Numbered from the stretch's first letter, positions 21,796 to 34,834 are shown. The stretch is 64,000 nucleotides of DNA from Liquidambar formosana (GCA_039720395.1 CM077824.1:18933046-18997045); one strand, 5' to 3'. Made by a program: numbers and translations. Notes: generated by a model not told the origin, from the letters alone.

Positions 21796-24302
21796 TTATC
21801 TATATCTACAGTCATAAAGATGGGATGGATCCATGGCTACTTCTACTACTAATCTGAGCTCATCCCAGTTTCCATCTCTGAAGAACTCGTCTCCGTTCAT
21901 ATTCCCAAAATTTGAGTAAGATGTTGTCGATGGAGCTTGATCTACTGAGTTTGGATGCCCAACAAACAATTGGTTTCTTCCCTCGCAGTGATCGACAACG
22001 GGTTTTTTCTCATTCTGTTGAATGATCGAGTCTCTGAAACTTACGTATTGGTCGCTATTGTCGGATTCCAAGCTGCATGTGTTAGAACTTGAATCAGTTG
22101 GGTTTTGTTTGATGGAGGTTCCTTTCGACTCTGCAGGTGTGTACTTTTTGTAAGCTGATGTGTTACGTTTGAAAATTCGGCAGAGTGTCCATACTTCCTG
22201 TGAAAACCATCGAGGACAAACTTTCAGTTATGTGTCATTTGTTGAAAGACTTTGTTTCTTAGTTGGCTACGTAATTAACCAAATCAAGTACTAATGCGTG
22301 AAGATACAGATTAGGCAAATATTCAAAGAGGTGAGTTCATGAGTTCAATGGTTTGACTATTGAGCATAGAGACATTTTATGACACTGAAAAATGCAAACA
22401 AGATAACATAAAATCCATAAGATTGAACTAAAAATATTGGAGTAATTATATGATGTAAAAAGAACGTACGTGGCTTCTAATATTTTGGGTTGCCCATACT
22501 ATGAATTCACATTTTCTTTCCCTCGTTATATATATTAGTGAAAATTCTGTAGTAATTTAATAAATACATTAAATCTAATAGGGTGGACTATTGGTTCTTG
22601 GGATTTATAGTTCACGAATTAAGTGGAAGGTTTTGTTGATTGATAAGGCTAATTGGAATGGAATTTGGATTTTCTGTGGGTGTTTTATTGTATGATCGTG
22701 TAGGGCTTTTCATAGTTACCAACCAGATCGTTTGGCTTGTAAATAAATAGAAAATAGAGTTTCGTTGGATTACCAAATCTTGTAGGGAATGAAAAGCCCT
22801 TGAAGATCCCTACACGAAGAGACTTACCGAGGATCCAAATCCAAATGGAATGTGATATGCTAGAATCAATAGTAAGACTAAATTTGCCCCCTAATTTGTA
22901 GAAAAGGGTTGATAAACAGTAAAAAACTCTCTACTAAAACAGATTTCAAATTATTATTTTCAATACCTTAAGGATTAAAATTTTAACTAAAATTAAGAAG
23001 ATGCTTTTGGAAATTAAACTAAATCTAGAGTGTGTTTGGTTAAAGAATTTCTAGACATAATTCGCCTTTAAAATGGAATTTCTCAAATTCTTACAACCAA
23101 ATTCCTTGTTTGGCTTGTTAAAGTTGGAATTTCTAAAGTACTAACAAGAATTTTAACTTGGATTTTTTTAGCTTTACAATTCTGACAGTAACATATTTTG
23201 AACTTTTGAATCTCATCATTTCAGAATTGAATGTGTTTGTGTGAGAAATTGAAACAACCCATGGATTTTTAAAATGATGGAATTTTAATGTTCAGAATTT
23301 TTATGGTCAAAATCATAATTTAAAGTTTCCTTGTTTGGTTTTGAAATTTCTAAATAGAATTATGCAATTTCTATATTTAAAAGTTGGAATTTGGAAATTT
23401 CCTACCATGTAGATTGAATTTTCCAAATAGATTGAATTTTCCAAATAGAATTTGACCCTTTAAATTCCTAGCTAAATTTCTAACTTTAATCAGCCAGACA
23501 AGGAATTTGGTTTTAAGAATTTGATAAATTTGATTTTGAAGGCAAATTTTACCTAGAAATTCATCTCCCAAACACACTCAGATTTTTTCCAAATCCCTCA
23601 CCCAAAAACACAAGGCTAGTAATTTTGGAACACAGGTGTACCATTTCTTTTGGATGTCACTAGCTTCACTAGATTATGACTTACGAGAGGTTTTATTTTG
23701 TAACCTTGGTATGAAAGCACTAACAGAACTACAAAAATGAGTGCAAATTAAATGTGATAAAGAATTCAAGAGAAGGGAGTGAGAAGAATCTTACAGCTTC
23801 TTGAGCAACGTTCTTTAAATTGGGAAGGTTAGAATTTTTCCCAGTCGGCGGAAGGCGAAACTCATGCATCATCCAATCAGTTTTCGTGCCTTTTCCAGCA
23901 CTTCCACGGTAGTAGACCAACGATTTCTTGAGGCCAATGCAATCATGGGATTCTCTCGCAGAATATATGGGCTTGTCGATGCCAGTGGCTTTCCAAAATC
24001 CAGACCCTGTGACTCTGTTGGGCCTTATACTGTTCCTATACTTCCTCCCTCTGATGCAAAAGAAGTACCTCTCCTTGTCTCCCACGGTACTAACTTCTTC
24101 GTTGTCACCAAAATGAATTCAAATGAGATAAATTATTCACAAGTACGTAATAGAGGAAGCAAGGCAAAATTAATGGTCGATATTCTCATTAATTGACAAT
24201 CATGGGGCTCTCTCAAAGAATATATGGCCTTGAGTTTCAAATCAACTCAGAAAATAAGAAGGAAATGTAATGGCCAACATATTGTCATCGTTTCGATCAT
24301 CA

Positions 24303-24340
<38 letters not shown>

Positions 24341-25041
24341 TTAGATGACACGCACCCACACACTTGCACAATATCTCTCATATGCATGCACACGCGCTTG
24401 CAGACCATGTTGAATTACAACATGAACCTGAACTGCATAGTTTTATTAATAATATTCATTGTTGCTGCTTGCCGACCTAATTTTTGGATTACAATCCAAT
24501 ACAGCCCAACAGTACATAAATCTATGGAAAACGGTTCAGTTGAAGGTCACCAGAGAGCATGCAAGTCTCCTCATAGGTATGCAGCCGGCAGCCCACTATA
24601 TTTTCTTGCTTTTTGTCGTCCTTTTAATATATATTGTGAAGGTTTCACAATCATAACTCAATTAATCATAAAAATAATTTCCTTTTCGAGCATGATCGAT
24701 TTTATGACTCAGGTGATGGAGAAAGAAAAACTGTTTGTTATCTTCAGGGTAACAAAGCCAGAGAGGATCGGAGAGACGGAACAGGGGATAAAAACTAATT
24801 AAAAGAAACATGAAGAACACACAGAGAAAGGTGCAAAGAAGAGCTTACTTGGAAGATCCCAAGGGTCATATTTGTAGATATCGATCTGTTTGATGAGTTC
24901 AATACTGATAGGTTTCTTCTCCACCTTTCGCCGCAGATAAAACCCAACAAGTTCTTCATCCGTTGGATGAAATCGGAACCCGGGAAGCATCACTTCATCA
25001 TCCTTATTGTCCTCCATACCACTCCTTTTCTCTACCTCCAT
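21796..25041 (-). CDS. NAC transcription factor, JUNGBRUNNEN 1/ANAC042-like (NAC-A)
   Basis: Three exons: 24849-25041 (193 bp), 23795-24096 (302 bp) and 21796-22197 (402 bp), giving 298 aa. Splice sites are GT (24848-24847; 23794-23793) and AG (24098-24097; 22199-22198), phases 1 and 0. The NAC domain (about residues 18-176) shows [79 protein letters not shown] and [11 protein letters not shown]. Subdomain C/D sequence and length are close to Arabidopsis JUB1/ANAC042 (about 275 aa), a nuclear NAC regulator linked to H2O2 responses, longevity and phytoalexin control. The C-terminal activation region is acidic, ending near [16 protein letters not shown]. It appears intact. Membership is firm; orthology is inferred. 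Confidence 0.95.
23028..23579. mobile_element. Fold-back MITE in NAC-A intron 2
   Basis: 552-bp element with inverted ends GAGTGTGTTTGGTTAAAGAA and (right, reverse-complemented) GAGTGTGTTTGGGAGATGAA; the arms pair over roughly 100 bp. No clear target duplication. Absent at the matching place in NAC-B, explaining why NAC-A intron 2 (1597 bp) is longer than that of NAC-B (903 bp). Confidence 0.75.
24197..24236 (-). pseudogene. Duplicated fragment of NAC exon 2 in intron 1
   Basis: About 38 bp matches the part of exon 2 at 23937-23972 that encodes [12 protein letters not shown]; the intronic copy reads [12 protein letters not shown] with no disruption but no splice sites. It lies 100 bp upstream of exon 2 in NAC-A intron 1. 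It looks like the remnant of a local duplication. Confidence 0.55.
24298..24342. repeat. (CT)n(TA)n microsatellite in NAC-A intron 1
   Basis: CTCTCTCTCTCT run followed by TATATATATATA. The long plus-strand frame crossing it (24224-24802) is intronic and not a gene. Confidence 0.85.
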
Positions 25042-25108
25042 CTCTCCCTCTCTCTTTCTCTCTATCTATAGATCGAGTTTGTTTAAGCTTTACTCAAGAC
25101 TCAAGAGT

Positions 25109-25129
25109 CATAGTAGAACCTTCTTATAT
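25109..25129 (-). promoter_or_regulatory. Core promoter of NAC-A
   Basis: On the minus strand ATATAAGAAGGTTCTACTAT lies about 70-90 bp upstream of the ATG. The same block with a TATATATATGAG version occurs at the same distance upstream of NAC-B (51288-51311). TATA-like box plus conservation supports a promoter; the start site itself is inferred. A GA-rich leader follows. Confidence 0.6.
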
Positions 25130-25134
25130 GGTGT

Positions 25135-26470
25135 AGATGATCGTTGAGTGGTGGTTGCTTGGGCCAAGGCTAAGTCAGGCATATTGATTTTAGAGCGTTT
25201 TTAAGCACCGAAGCGTCTTGGAAAAAGTCTTCCCTGTGCTGATAGTTGATGACTTAATGAATTAAAGTATATGGTCATTAATTCTTTTTTTTTTTTTTTT
25301 TCAAAACAATCTGTCACTGTAACCCTTCTTGATTTATAATTAATGGATATAAATGCTTTTTCATAAATTTGAATCCAAAATAATTCATTCATAAACAATC
25401 CAACGTAATTTTGTTGGGTCTTAAAATGCTTAAAATGTTATTCCCTCCATCTCTGTTTAATTGGCCTCATTTTTTTTCTTATAGAATGTTCCCAAATTAT
25501 TTTCACATTCAAAAAGTAAATAATATTTTTTACTTGATTTCTTGAGCTATCTTTGAAATAGTGTTCTCTCTTTTTATAAGATTTTTATACATATGAGGAT
25601 AAAATTGAAAATTTAAAACATATGTATTGACATGGAAACATATGTCTCTTTTAAAACATATGCCTTTTTTAGAACGACATATTTTTTCAAAAATGACAGT
25701 GAACTAATAATAGAGGAAGAAGGTGGAAAAAAATAAATCCCTGAATAAGTATAAAAGTCTGCCGCGAGATGGCATCACATTTGACCAGACTTGCACAGGG
25801 TCACGGGCAGAAATTCAACACCTAAGCTTCCAAAGGGCATTAAAGTTTATGGGAAACAATCAAAATAGCAACCATGAAATAAATGTCATGTCCAAAAGGT
25901 ACATTGACTAATTTGGCAATTTTATCGGACGACCCAATAATGCATCGAAATCAATCTTTTGCCATCCATTTTAGACTCAGTTTGTCTGTCGACTAGAAAA
26001 CCAATCTTTTTAATGGTCATTCTTAGTTAAGTTCATAGTCATTTACTAAGATATTAGTAATAATTTGTATTGGATTGTACCTGTTTTCTTGTAGGCCGGT
26101 CAATCTAAAATTCCCCCAATGCTTTTATTCTTTTCTTCATTTAATATTTTTCATTTTATTTTATTTTATTTTTCACCTATCACGGACACTAACTATGAAA
26201 AGAAGCATGTGGTGCTAGTTAATTGATTTGAATTTTATTGTACTTCTCTAAAATTTATACAAAACCACTCTAGACAATCTTTGTGCTAGGATTTCATGTT
26301 CGATCATATACTAGAGAGTAGAGACCATAAACCACACCACCATCACTATGTGATAAATGTTATGGACTTAGCAGATTAGGGGGAAAAAAATACTTGATTT
26401 ATTGTAAAATAAGTCTTTTATGGCGGACTACACTTATTGTCAATTTTTCAAAAAAAACAAAAAAGAGTCA
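25135..26470. other. Upstream region of NAC-A, no gene
   Basis: AT-rich with a 20-T run near 25285 and a fragment starting ATTCCCTCCATCTCTGTTTA (about 25440) that resembles MITE ends. The small frames show no domain. Confidence 0.4.
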
Positions 26471-26474
26471 AAAT

Positions 26475-27697
26475 AATTTTAGTAACTTAAATTTTTTCAA
26501 AAATCCCAATGTGGTACCCACACTATTTTTTCTCACAATTTAATACATAAAATTCACTGCAGTGCCAAATGAAGTCTCAACCCTAAACACTATCCAAATA
26601 GTTGATGGACACATTGCATGCAGTTACGTGAGTGGAGACGTGGCATCCTATGTGTCAATGTTAGTTAAAATATAATAGTTGAATCACACTTTTACTACCC
26701 TATACTTTTCATTTAATTCCAATTAAGTACCTAAACTAAAGAAATTTTAATTTGAACCCTAAACTAGACTCTATTTTATCTAGAGGCGGAGCTAAGAATC
26801 AGGTTCAGAGGGGCCAAACTTTAAATGAGAAGTTGTGAAGGAGAGAATTGAAAGTGATTGTTCATGAAACCTTGGAAATTTATGGGATGTATTCATAAAT
26901 ATAATTGGTAAAAATAAGATAAGGACCAAAAAAACAAAATTTCAAAAGGGCCAAATTTTAAATTTTCTCAAAAAATCTAAATATGAAACTTACAAGGAAT
27001 TTCAGCAGGGCCAAGTGACTTCTCTGGGCTTCACTTGGCTCTGCCCCTAATTGTACCAATTTGGTCCAAATATTAGTTTTTAGTAAAATTGATTTTTCTG
27101 AAAAAATTGATTTTTTAAAACCAACTATAATAAACAATGGACATTTATATGAAAACCTACTATAATGAATGATTGGCAATTGATGTTTTTAAAAACTGGT
27201 TCTTTAAAATTGAATTTTTTTTTTAATAAAAATTTGGTTTTTAAAAACCTACAACCGTCCATTATAATAGGGTTTTTTTTTTTTTTAACATAAAAATTAT
27301 TAAAATAAAATTAATTTTTCAAAAATCAATTTTGGTAAAACTTATGTTTGGATTAAATTAGTACAATTCATTGTAGTTTAGGGTTCAAATTAGATTTATT
27401 TTTAGTTTAGGTACTTAATTGGAACTAAATCAAAAGTATATGGTAGTAAAAGTATTTATTCAACTATTATGTTTTAACTACGTTGACACGTAAGCTCCAT
27501 TTAGGATGCCACGTGTTCACTCCCGTGACAGTTGTGACAGTAAGTGACGTGTCCATCAACTATTTGGATGGCGTTTCAGGTTAGGACTACATTTGGACAT
27601 GACTGTGAAGTCTAGGAATTAAATTGGGATGAAAAAGTAGTCAGCATACCACATTGGGATAGTTGGAAAAGTTTAGGATATTAAAATGATTTCTACC
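26475..27697. mobile_element. Large fold-back element with >200-bp inverted repeats
   Basis: The arm at about 26475-26770 (words CCCAATGTGGTA, CTATCCAAATAGTTGATGGA, GTGGCATCC) is complementary to the arm at about 27350-27697 (TACCACATTGGG, TCCATCAACTATTTGGATGG, GGATGCCACGTG). Long arms and no ORF suggest a Mutator-like non-autonomous element. A hAT element is nested in the loop at 26781-27049. Ends are approximate. Confidence 0.75.
26781..27049. mobile_element. hAT-type MITE nested in fold-back element
   Basis: Ends TAGAGGCGGAGCTAAG and (right, reverse-complemented) TAGGGGCAGAGCCAAG. Flanks ATTTTATC and ATTGTACC match at 6 of 8 positions, consistent with a decayed 8-bp target duplication. 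269 bp, no transposase. Confidence 0.65.
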
Positions 27698-28205
27698 CCA
27701 AAATAAAAAATAAAATAAAAAATAGCTTGACCACAAATTACGTGATTGGTGATTTACCTACCATATTTATCTTTTTTCCTATCATATTTATTTCCGCCCA
27801 AACAAAATAAGGAATTCTTCGATTTTTTTTGGGGGGGGGGGGGGGGGGAAGAAGAAATGATTTCCCTTGCCACCCACTTTTACCACTCACCTTATGTGTC
27901 AAAAATGTATAGGAAAAGTTCAGGATACTAAAATGATTTCTACCCCAAAATAAAAAATAAAATAAAAAATAGCTTGACCACAAATCACGTGATTGGTGAT
28001 TTACTTACCATATTTATCTTTTTTCCTATCATATTTATTTCCACCCAAACAAAATAAGGAATTCTTCAATTTTGGGGGGAAAAAAAACATAGTGATTCCT
28101 TGTTACCATTTTTCATTTTTTCTAATAAAATTAAGGAAAATGCTATGTCACCCATCTTTTGCCATCCACTTTTACTACTCACCTTATGTGTCAAAAATGT
28201 ATAGG
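27674..28205. repeat. ~247-bp tandem duplication with poly-G
   Basis: GGATAYTAAAATGATTTCTA starts at 27676 and 27923; both copies continue through GCTTGACCACAAATYACGTG and CCAAACAAAATAAGGAATTC. The first copy has an 18-G run (27831-27848), the second only six to seven. Overlaps the right arm of the fold-back element. Confidence 0.8.
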
Positions 28206-28586
28206 TGAAAGTAATCATGTGGGGCCTAACATGAAATAAGGAAAAGCTGCCACATATGGATAGGTGGGAGAATGTAGGTGAAATAGCATAGTTCTAAAAT
28301 TAAGGTATTGACCATCAGGTAATTTTCCTACCATATTTATTGGAGGAATATATTCTTTTCCCAAAAATATTAATATACAAATAATTCTATTGCATTTTTA
28401 ATAAAATTGAGGTCATATTTAACTTAAGAAGTGCCACCTGGTAATTCAATATTTAGGAGAGGGGAAGCATAAGTGACGTGCCTTGTGACTTGTGGGACTC
28501 TATTTTTATATAATAGTACGTAGATAGATAGATAGATAAGTATGTAAGTATGTGTACAATAATTAGTATCCATAGTAATTTATAAA

Positions 28587-29068
28587 TGGGTAAAAAACAC
28601 TTTATTAGTATACTGCACTTTTTTTATTGGGGGGGGGGGGGGGGAGTGTTCGAATCTAGTAACTGAAGGAATTTTTTTTCAATTTAATACCTAAACTATA
28701 TTTTGGCCGACAACAGTCTAAGAATTAAATTGAAATGCACGTGATGTCTTGTGCGTGTCGGAGCCTACGTGGTGTCCTTAATTATAATTTCTCGCATATT
28801 AGGTGGGCTGTACATGAATAACTTGAGTGACAAAACTATTGTCTAATTGGGTTAATTACGGAAAACAGCACATATATCCAAAATTTGATCCAACAAGGAT
28901 GTCATGTAGGTTCCAATAAGCCACACATATGAGGTCATGTGCATTTTATATTACATGCATTAACACTTAATTGTAGTCTAAGTACTAAATTGGAAAATAA
29001 AGTTTTTTGGATACTAAATTGAAAAACCCCCAGAGTGTAAGGAGACTACAGTGATTTTTACCCTTTTA
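28587..29068. mobile_element. Fold-back MITE
   Basis: Left GGGTAAAAAACACTTTATTA pairs with the reverse complement of the right end, GGGTAAAAATCACTGTAGTC; inner arms share CAATTTAGTA-type words. A 16-G run lies at 28629-28644 in the left arm. No ORF. Confidence 0.65.
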
Positions 29069-29069
29069 A

Positions 29070-29805
29070 AATTGAAAAAGAAAAGAAAAAAGGGAATCAA
29101 TTATCACAAAATACAACTAAATTACTGAGTATTATAGATGTGACAAATTATCATAAAATCTTATCAACTACTATATAAGGTGCAGTACCTTTTTGGTTTT
29201 TTTATACTCTCTCAATTTTTATTTGACTATCCTTTTAAGGTAATTCTATTAAATGTTTTCAAATTAATACTTACGTTTTATAATTCTAATTTTACCCTCA
29301 AGTGTACAAAACATTATAAAAAATAAAAAATAATTTTAAAAATTAAATAAAAAAAGTTATTAACTTTTCAAATATGATAATAATTTTAAAATGTACCAAA
29401 ATTTAAGAGTAATTAAAGGAATAGTCACCATAGACTTTTCCAAGCCTTATATGTCTTTATCTTTAGTGAAAGGTGAAAGAATAGTTTTCTCTGTGCCCTC
29501 GCGGCTCTGTCGAGGCCTTTATGTGCTATTGCTTAATGGTCTATTTCATACTTGTTGGAAAAGTAAATGTTATTGCCATCGTGACGTCATCATACTCTTC
29601 TGACTAAAAGACAACCCAACAGTCAATGGATCATGGCTATCTGGCAATACGTCTAGAACAATAATCCAACAGGAAAAACAGAAAATAAGATTAAAAATAA
29701 TAACGCAGTATGTCGTGCATTTGCAAAAAAAAAAAAAGAAAAAGAAAAAAGGGACACTGTTGATGTGGTTGTTCGTTGATAAAAATTAGGCGATGCTCTC
29801 TATTT
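29070..29805. other. Intergenic, no gene recognised
   Basis: AT-rich; a 70-codon plus-strand frame at 29391-29603 has no recognisable domain. Confidence 0.4.
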
Positions 29806-29810
29806 GCACT

Positions 29811-29998
29811 TCCAAAATGTCACCACCTGAGCTCCTTTTTTTTTCTCGAGGCTGGCCCACGTCTCGACCATTCAATGGTACCTGCACCATATAATTAAAG
29901 GTGCAAATTTCATAAAATTTTTTTTCTAAAAAATTCTCTTCTACCGTGAAAAATGGGGCAGCCTCGAGAAAAAAAAAACTTGGGTGGTGACATTTTGG
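29811..29998. mobile_element. Small fold-back MITE
   Basis: CCAAAATGTCACCACCTGAG followed by CTCGAGGCTGGCCC at the left pairs with GGGCAGCCTCGAG ... GGTGGTGACATTTTGG at the right. About 190 bp. Confidence 0.65.
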
Positions 29999-30289
29999 TT
30001 AATATTTCAAAATTCATTGATATATCATATAACACTAGGTTGATGGCGGGAAGAATCTTGTATGGTACAGTTGTATTTGAATTAAATTTTTTTTGGACGC
30101 ACCATGACATCCGTACGATGCAAATTAATTCTATAGCACAAGAGGCGGGTAGTTAGCTACACTTGCATATTTGAAAGCTTGGGAGGCTCCTATTGAGGAC
30201 TTCGTCAATAAAGTTGATTTTTCCGTAACTCTAGAAGCCATATAAGTCACACCTTTAGGAAAATGAATTGGAAAAAAATCCTCAAAAGA

Positions 30290-30830
30290 GTCCCTTCTTA
30301 TGATCTAAGGTTAACATGATGTAATTTTGTATTCTATGATCTTCTAAAACTCTTAAGAATCATATATTGCGAAATCAATTATTACATTAAATTTGATTTA
30401 TATGTAAGTCATGCATGTCAAAAATCAAATTAATCACATAGTAAGTACTAGCGACTTCATCCAAAAATGTTCATACATAAGTGATTGTTATTGTTGTTGA
30501 TTAAATGATGTAAGTTTTGTATCAAATAACAATCATTTTTGGATCAACTTGTTTTCATATGGAGCATATCTAATACAACGAATCAAGTTAATATGAAATT
30601 GATTGTTATTCGATTTAAAACATGCATTTTTTTAATTAATAACAATCGCTCATTTATAAACATTTCGAATGAAACAGCTCTTAATCTTAAATCAACTTGA
30701 TTTTTGATGCACACGACCAACATATAAATCAAATTTAATCTAACGGTTTAGCCAAATATGAGTCTCATGTAAGAGTTTTGAGGTGCAATTAATACAAAAT
30801 TGCATCAAATGCACCTAATAATAAAAGGAC
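30290..30830. mobile_element. Fold-back MITE
   Basis: Nested inverted repeats: GATGTAATTTTGTATT (about 30318) with AATACAAAATTGCATC (about 30797), and TTAAATTTGATTTATATGTA (about 30387) with CATATAAATCAAATTTAATC (about 30720). About 540 bp, no ORF. Confidence 0.6.
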
Positions 30831-30837
30831 TACATAT

Positions 30838-31590
30838 ATATAGAGAGAGAGAGATTCCCCGTCTTTATCAAAAATTGGGCTTGGGTATAAGGTTTAGACC
30901 TGCTTAGAATTCTCACTTTTTACCAAAAATTGAGGGCCTAAAGCAATTACTTTAGGAGGTTGTGCTTAAGGTCAGACCTGATTATTTTATATTTGGCGCA
31001 GTGCACAATATCAAACCCTTACTCCCTTACGATTCCCTAGGCGTTTCTAACATTGGCTCTTTTCCTTTCGCATTTTTATATTTAAACTGAATTTTCTGTT
31101 GCTATAGTAATATTTTTTATTCAACGTAACTGTATAAATTAAAAAGAATACACTAAGGCTCTATTTTGTTTGTGAATTCTATAAAGGAAAAGAAATAAAT
31201 ATAAGGAATTGTACTTTTTTATTTATTGGTTGCAATAAAAAATTAGAAAAAAAAAAAAAAAATTAGAATAACTTTGACTTGATATGATTTTATCTTTTTT
31301 TTTAATTTTCTCTCTTCCTCATTTTTTTTCCTTTCCTTTTTTTTTTTTTTTTGGTAGCATTCATGAACCAAATAGAAGGTAAAAATATGTATGTAGGGTA
31401 TGTATGGATGGTAAAAATTGCTCCCTTACTCTCAAATGTTATGTCTACTCATATATTTTAATTTTTAAAGTTTACCTTTTTATTTTATTTTTTATTATGA
31501 TATATAAAAAATAATAATTTTAAAAAATGAAATAATTATTTGTTTTGACTTTTGAAATAAAAGGAATTTTTTACGATTTCCCAAAATAAA
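30838..31590. repeat. Dispersed ~750-bp direct repeat, copy 2
   Basis: Same sequence and orientation as 297-1075, with scattered substitutions and poly-A/poly-T length changes. Contains the shared Tourist-like MITE (31157-31379). Confidence 0.8.
31157..31379. mobile_element. Tourist-like MITE, duplicated copy
   Basis: Starts GGCTCTATTTTGTTTGTGAA and ends TTCATGAACCAAATAGAAGG, flanked by TAA (31154-31156, 31380-31382). Same insertion as 616-848. Confidence 0.6.
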
Positions 31591-31599
31591 AATTATTAT

Positions 31600-34500
31600 T
31601 GAAAAGGGTGATCGAGACGGAGGTAGTGGGACATATGAAATCATTTACATATAGAAAGAGAAATTTCAGGAAAACACGTGCAACCAGATATTTAATGGGC
31701 TGCCGAGATTACTGACTCGATGGCTAAAATTTTTCAAATAGACCTAGCCAGTTTTTTCAAATTAATGCTGAGATCAACTGAGACAATTCAGACTCGAGTT
31801 TTCACACCAACCTTCTGTGAGATGGCACCAATATGAGCAGCGAGGTAGAGTTTTCTGCATGACTAACAAATATAGTTGAAATATGTGCAGTCCGTGTTGG
31901 ATTGATGACCACCAAGCCTCTTTATGTAAGGGGGCATATGGGACCCATGTAATGTGATTTCATGTGAGAAAAATCATAAGGGAGCCGGAAATTGAGGTGG
32001 TCCTGAGGATTATTTTTCAAAAAATATAGGACTTTAGTGTGGTACGTTCATACAATAATGGAAGAATGAATGATGATACATAGCACACAGTGGCCAAATT
32101 TGATTCCAGGTCAATCATGAAAGGGAGACAATGTTTTCCCTCGTATTTAAAAAAAAAATATATAAAAGAAGACGAAGTCCAAGTCCTCAATTTATGTAAA
32201 GTCTTCAAGAACCTTCTTCTTCAATGGGACAAGCCTCACGAATTGGCCCTTTCAACCTTTCTCGTGGTGTACATGAGCTTCCAGCAACTACTAACGGTCC
32301 ATAAACAGTCTCTCTCTTAGACTTTTTGACCAAACACCATATCACGAATGAGACACGTGGAACCCAACTTTTATTTATTTATTTTTCTTTGTTTTTTTTA
32401 AAGTGATGTTGGTAAAAATTTATAGCACTTTGACTGAAATTAGGAGAATCGGAATGGAATACCAAGTAAAATAAGATTTCAAACGTATAGTGCGCATCTA
32501 CTGTTAAAAAAATGGAGGAATTTTTTAGACATCTCTTCTCTTCATTCTTGCACGAAACTCTCTTTTTCTTCTTTATATTATCTTCCAAGCTTTGTTGTCT
32601 GGTAGCGTGCAGCCGGAGAGGAAGAGGTGAAACTCTTAGTCATAAGCTTTTTTTAAATTTCACATGGAAAGGAGATAAAATAAGTTTTTTATGAGTGTGG
32701 TATCTTGTACTTGTGGGCTATAGAATATGATCGAGCTAAATGTAGCTACGCCCGCCGACCAGCTATTATTTTTATTTTGGCCCATAGATACTCTTTGTGA
32801 CTGTTTTTGTTTGTTTTGGAGAGTTTTTTAAGTTAATTAATTCACAGGACTTTTAGGTTCCACTGCACTAGCCATATCTGCTCGTTGGGCTAGCTTCTCT
32901 TGCTCTTGGCTTTCTTCTATATAGGGCACTTGATATTTACAAAAACTAAACGTACACACCAATGAAATGTTTGTTTGGTTAGAATCGGAAAATATCGAAA
33001 TGAAATCAAGTGAGATTTTAATGGTGAGACTGACCAAACATACAAATAAATTTTGTGTTTTTTTAATCAGCAAAAGGTAATATTATTAAAATTGAAAAGA
33101 AAGAGTACACCCAACAGTAGAACCACCCGCTAAAACAGCTAGACATAGTAATATTCTTCTAGTATATATCCTTCCTCTTCATTTTATTCTACAATACTCA
33201 ACTTGTTGGAGTCGTCTTCCTTGGAAAAATCCTCGTAAAATTAAAAATCTATATAGTACATCTAATGTGGTAAGATCGATTTCAATGGTCTCAAACCATC
33301 AATAATTTGTCTCACCATTTGTATAAAAACTAATCAATAATATGACATACATTGTGCTTAACTAGCAGTATTAGTCATTGCCAATAGAAAACTACAAGTA
33401 TTACACAAGAAAGCATGCGTAGAAATTTGACCCAAGTGACGAAAAGCAAACCAAATAACCATGTTATTTCCTAAGATTTAAATATGACAAAAAATTACAA
33501 AAATCAAATGCATGTGGAGAATAACCAAACTTTGGGAAGAAAGAGATGCCAAAGAGCTGGTAAAAGTCAAATTTCCCACATTCTCTATCTCTTCATGACA
33601 AACGAACAGACAAAAAAAAAAAAAAAAAAGTTTGGAATAACAAGCTTGGATTTCTTGCCCATGTAAATCAAAACAAAAACATCCTTATTAAGCAGACTTT
33701 AATCATAAATATATGTTTTCCATAGTCTTCCTTTCACTTGCCCTCAATTAAAAACAATGCTGGAACAAGATTTAACAAAAACTAATACTCCGAAGAAAAG
33801 AAGTGTTGCGCTTCCCTTTTGCTTTGGCATTATTTGTAAATTTAATTATTCGGTGATTTGTGTTTACGATCATTCCCTCAGAAATGGGTAATACATGATT
33901 GGTTTTGATATTGAGAATTCCACCCAATGATCTTGGGCTTGGGTCCACAATCAAGCAATCCATCCCAACTTAATTGAGGGCATCGATCTTAAGTATAAAT
34001 GTATCAACATTTATACACTAAATGTAGAAATGTATATGAGAAAAGTGTTCGAAATCCCATGAAAGTAGTTGATTCTCTTAAGGGTTCTCCTTAGGACCCA
34101 AAAGATTTGATAATTGTCTAGTGCGTGTAGGATGAGAGGCTTACATGTGCCCAATGAATTAATAGTGGTGGCAACCTTGTTATCATAAAAAATAAATAAA
34201 TAAATAAATAAGGAAAAAAATATGTAGGCAAAATTTTGGTTAAGTTACTTGTTGCGTGCAGCTAGCTATGGGAACTATAATCGCTGATTAAAATAAACTT
34301 TAATTAGATTTAAACCTCTAACTTTAATTAGAACACTGTACTTAATAGTAAATGTAAAATTATTTTCAAAATGAAGTATTTCTAATGTTTTTTTTTTTTT
34401 TTTTTTTTTTTCTTTTCTGTTTTAATTCTTCAAGGTAGGACGGGGATGGGTGGCAGACTGGCAGTAAGCATGTTTAACAGTTAGGTTTGGGCTTCCACTG

Positions 34501-34830
34501 GTCTTCTAGCCAGCGTAACCAGTCTTACGGCATCGTCAACTTTTTTGGCTTCCTTCGCCGGCCTGCACTATATTGTTTCAGGTCAATGCAGGCATGTACT
34601 CAGGAAGTAGTGTGAGAGGCAAAAGGTGGAGCTCACAGAGCCCACCTGTGGTTGAAGAAACCGGCATGCAATGTTCCAACTTTTGACTTCTATAAACATT
34701 TGCCATCATTCTTTAAGGCCTTGAATATATGAGCACTTCTACACATTCATGCGACATAATCCGACAGGATTCAAAAAAGGTCTTTTAATTAGTGCAATGA
34801 TTATGAAAATTAATTACTAACGTGGACTCT
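31600..34830. other. Intergenic, no gene recognised
   Basis: AT-rich sequence with poly-A and poly-T runs (26 T near 34389). Short frames such as 33772-33963 (minus) have no recognisable domain. 34440-34680 is somewhat GC-richer but stops occur in all frames. Confidence 0.4.
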
Positions 34831-34834
34831 TTTC

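Noticed and set aside
24224..24802. 192-codon plus-strand ORF
   Set aside because: It lies wholly in intron 1 of NAC-A on the opposite strand, crosses (CT)n(TA)n repeats, and has no domain.
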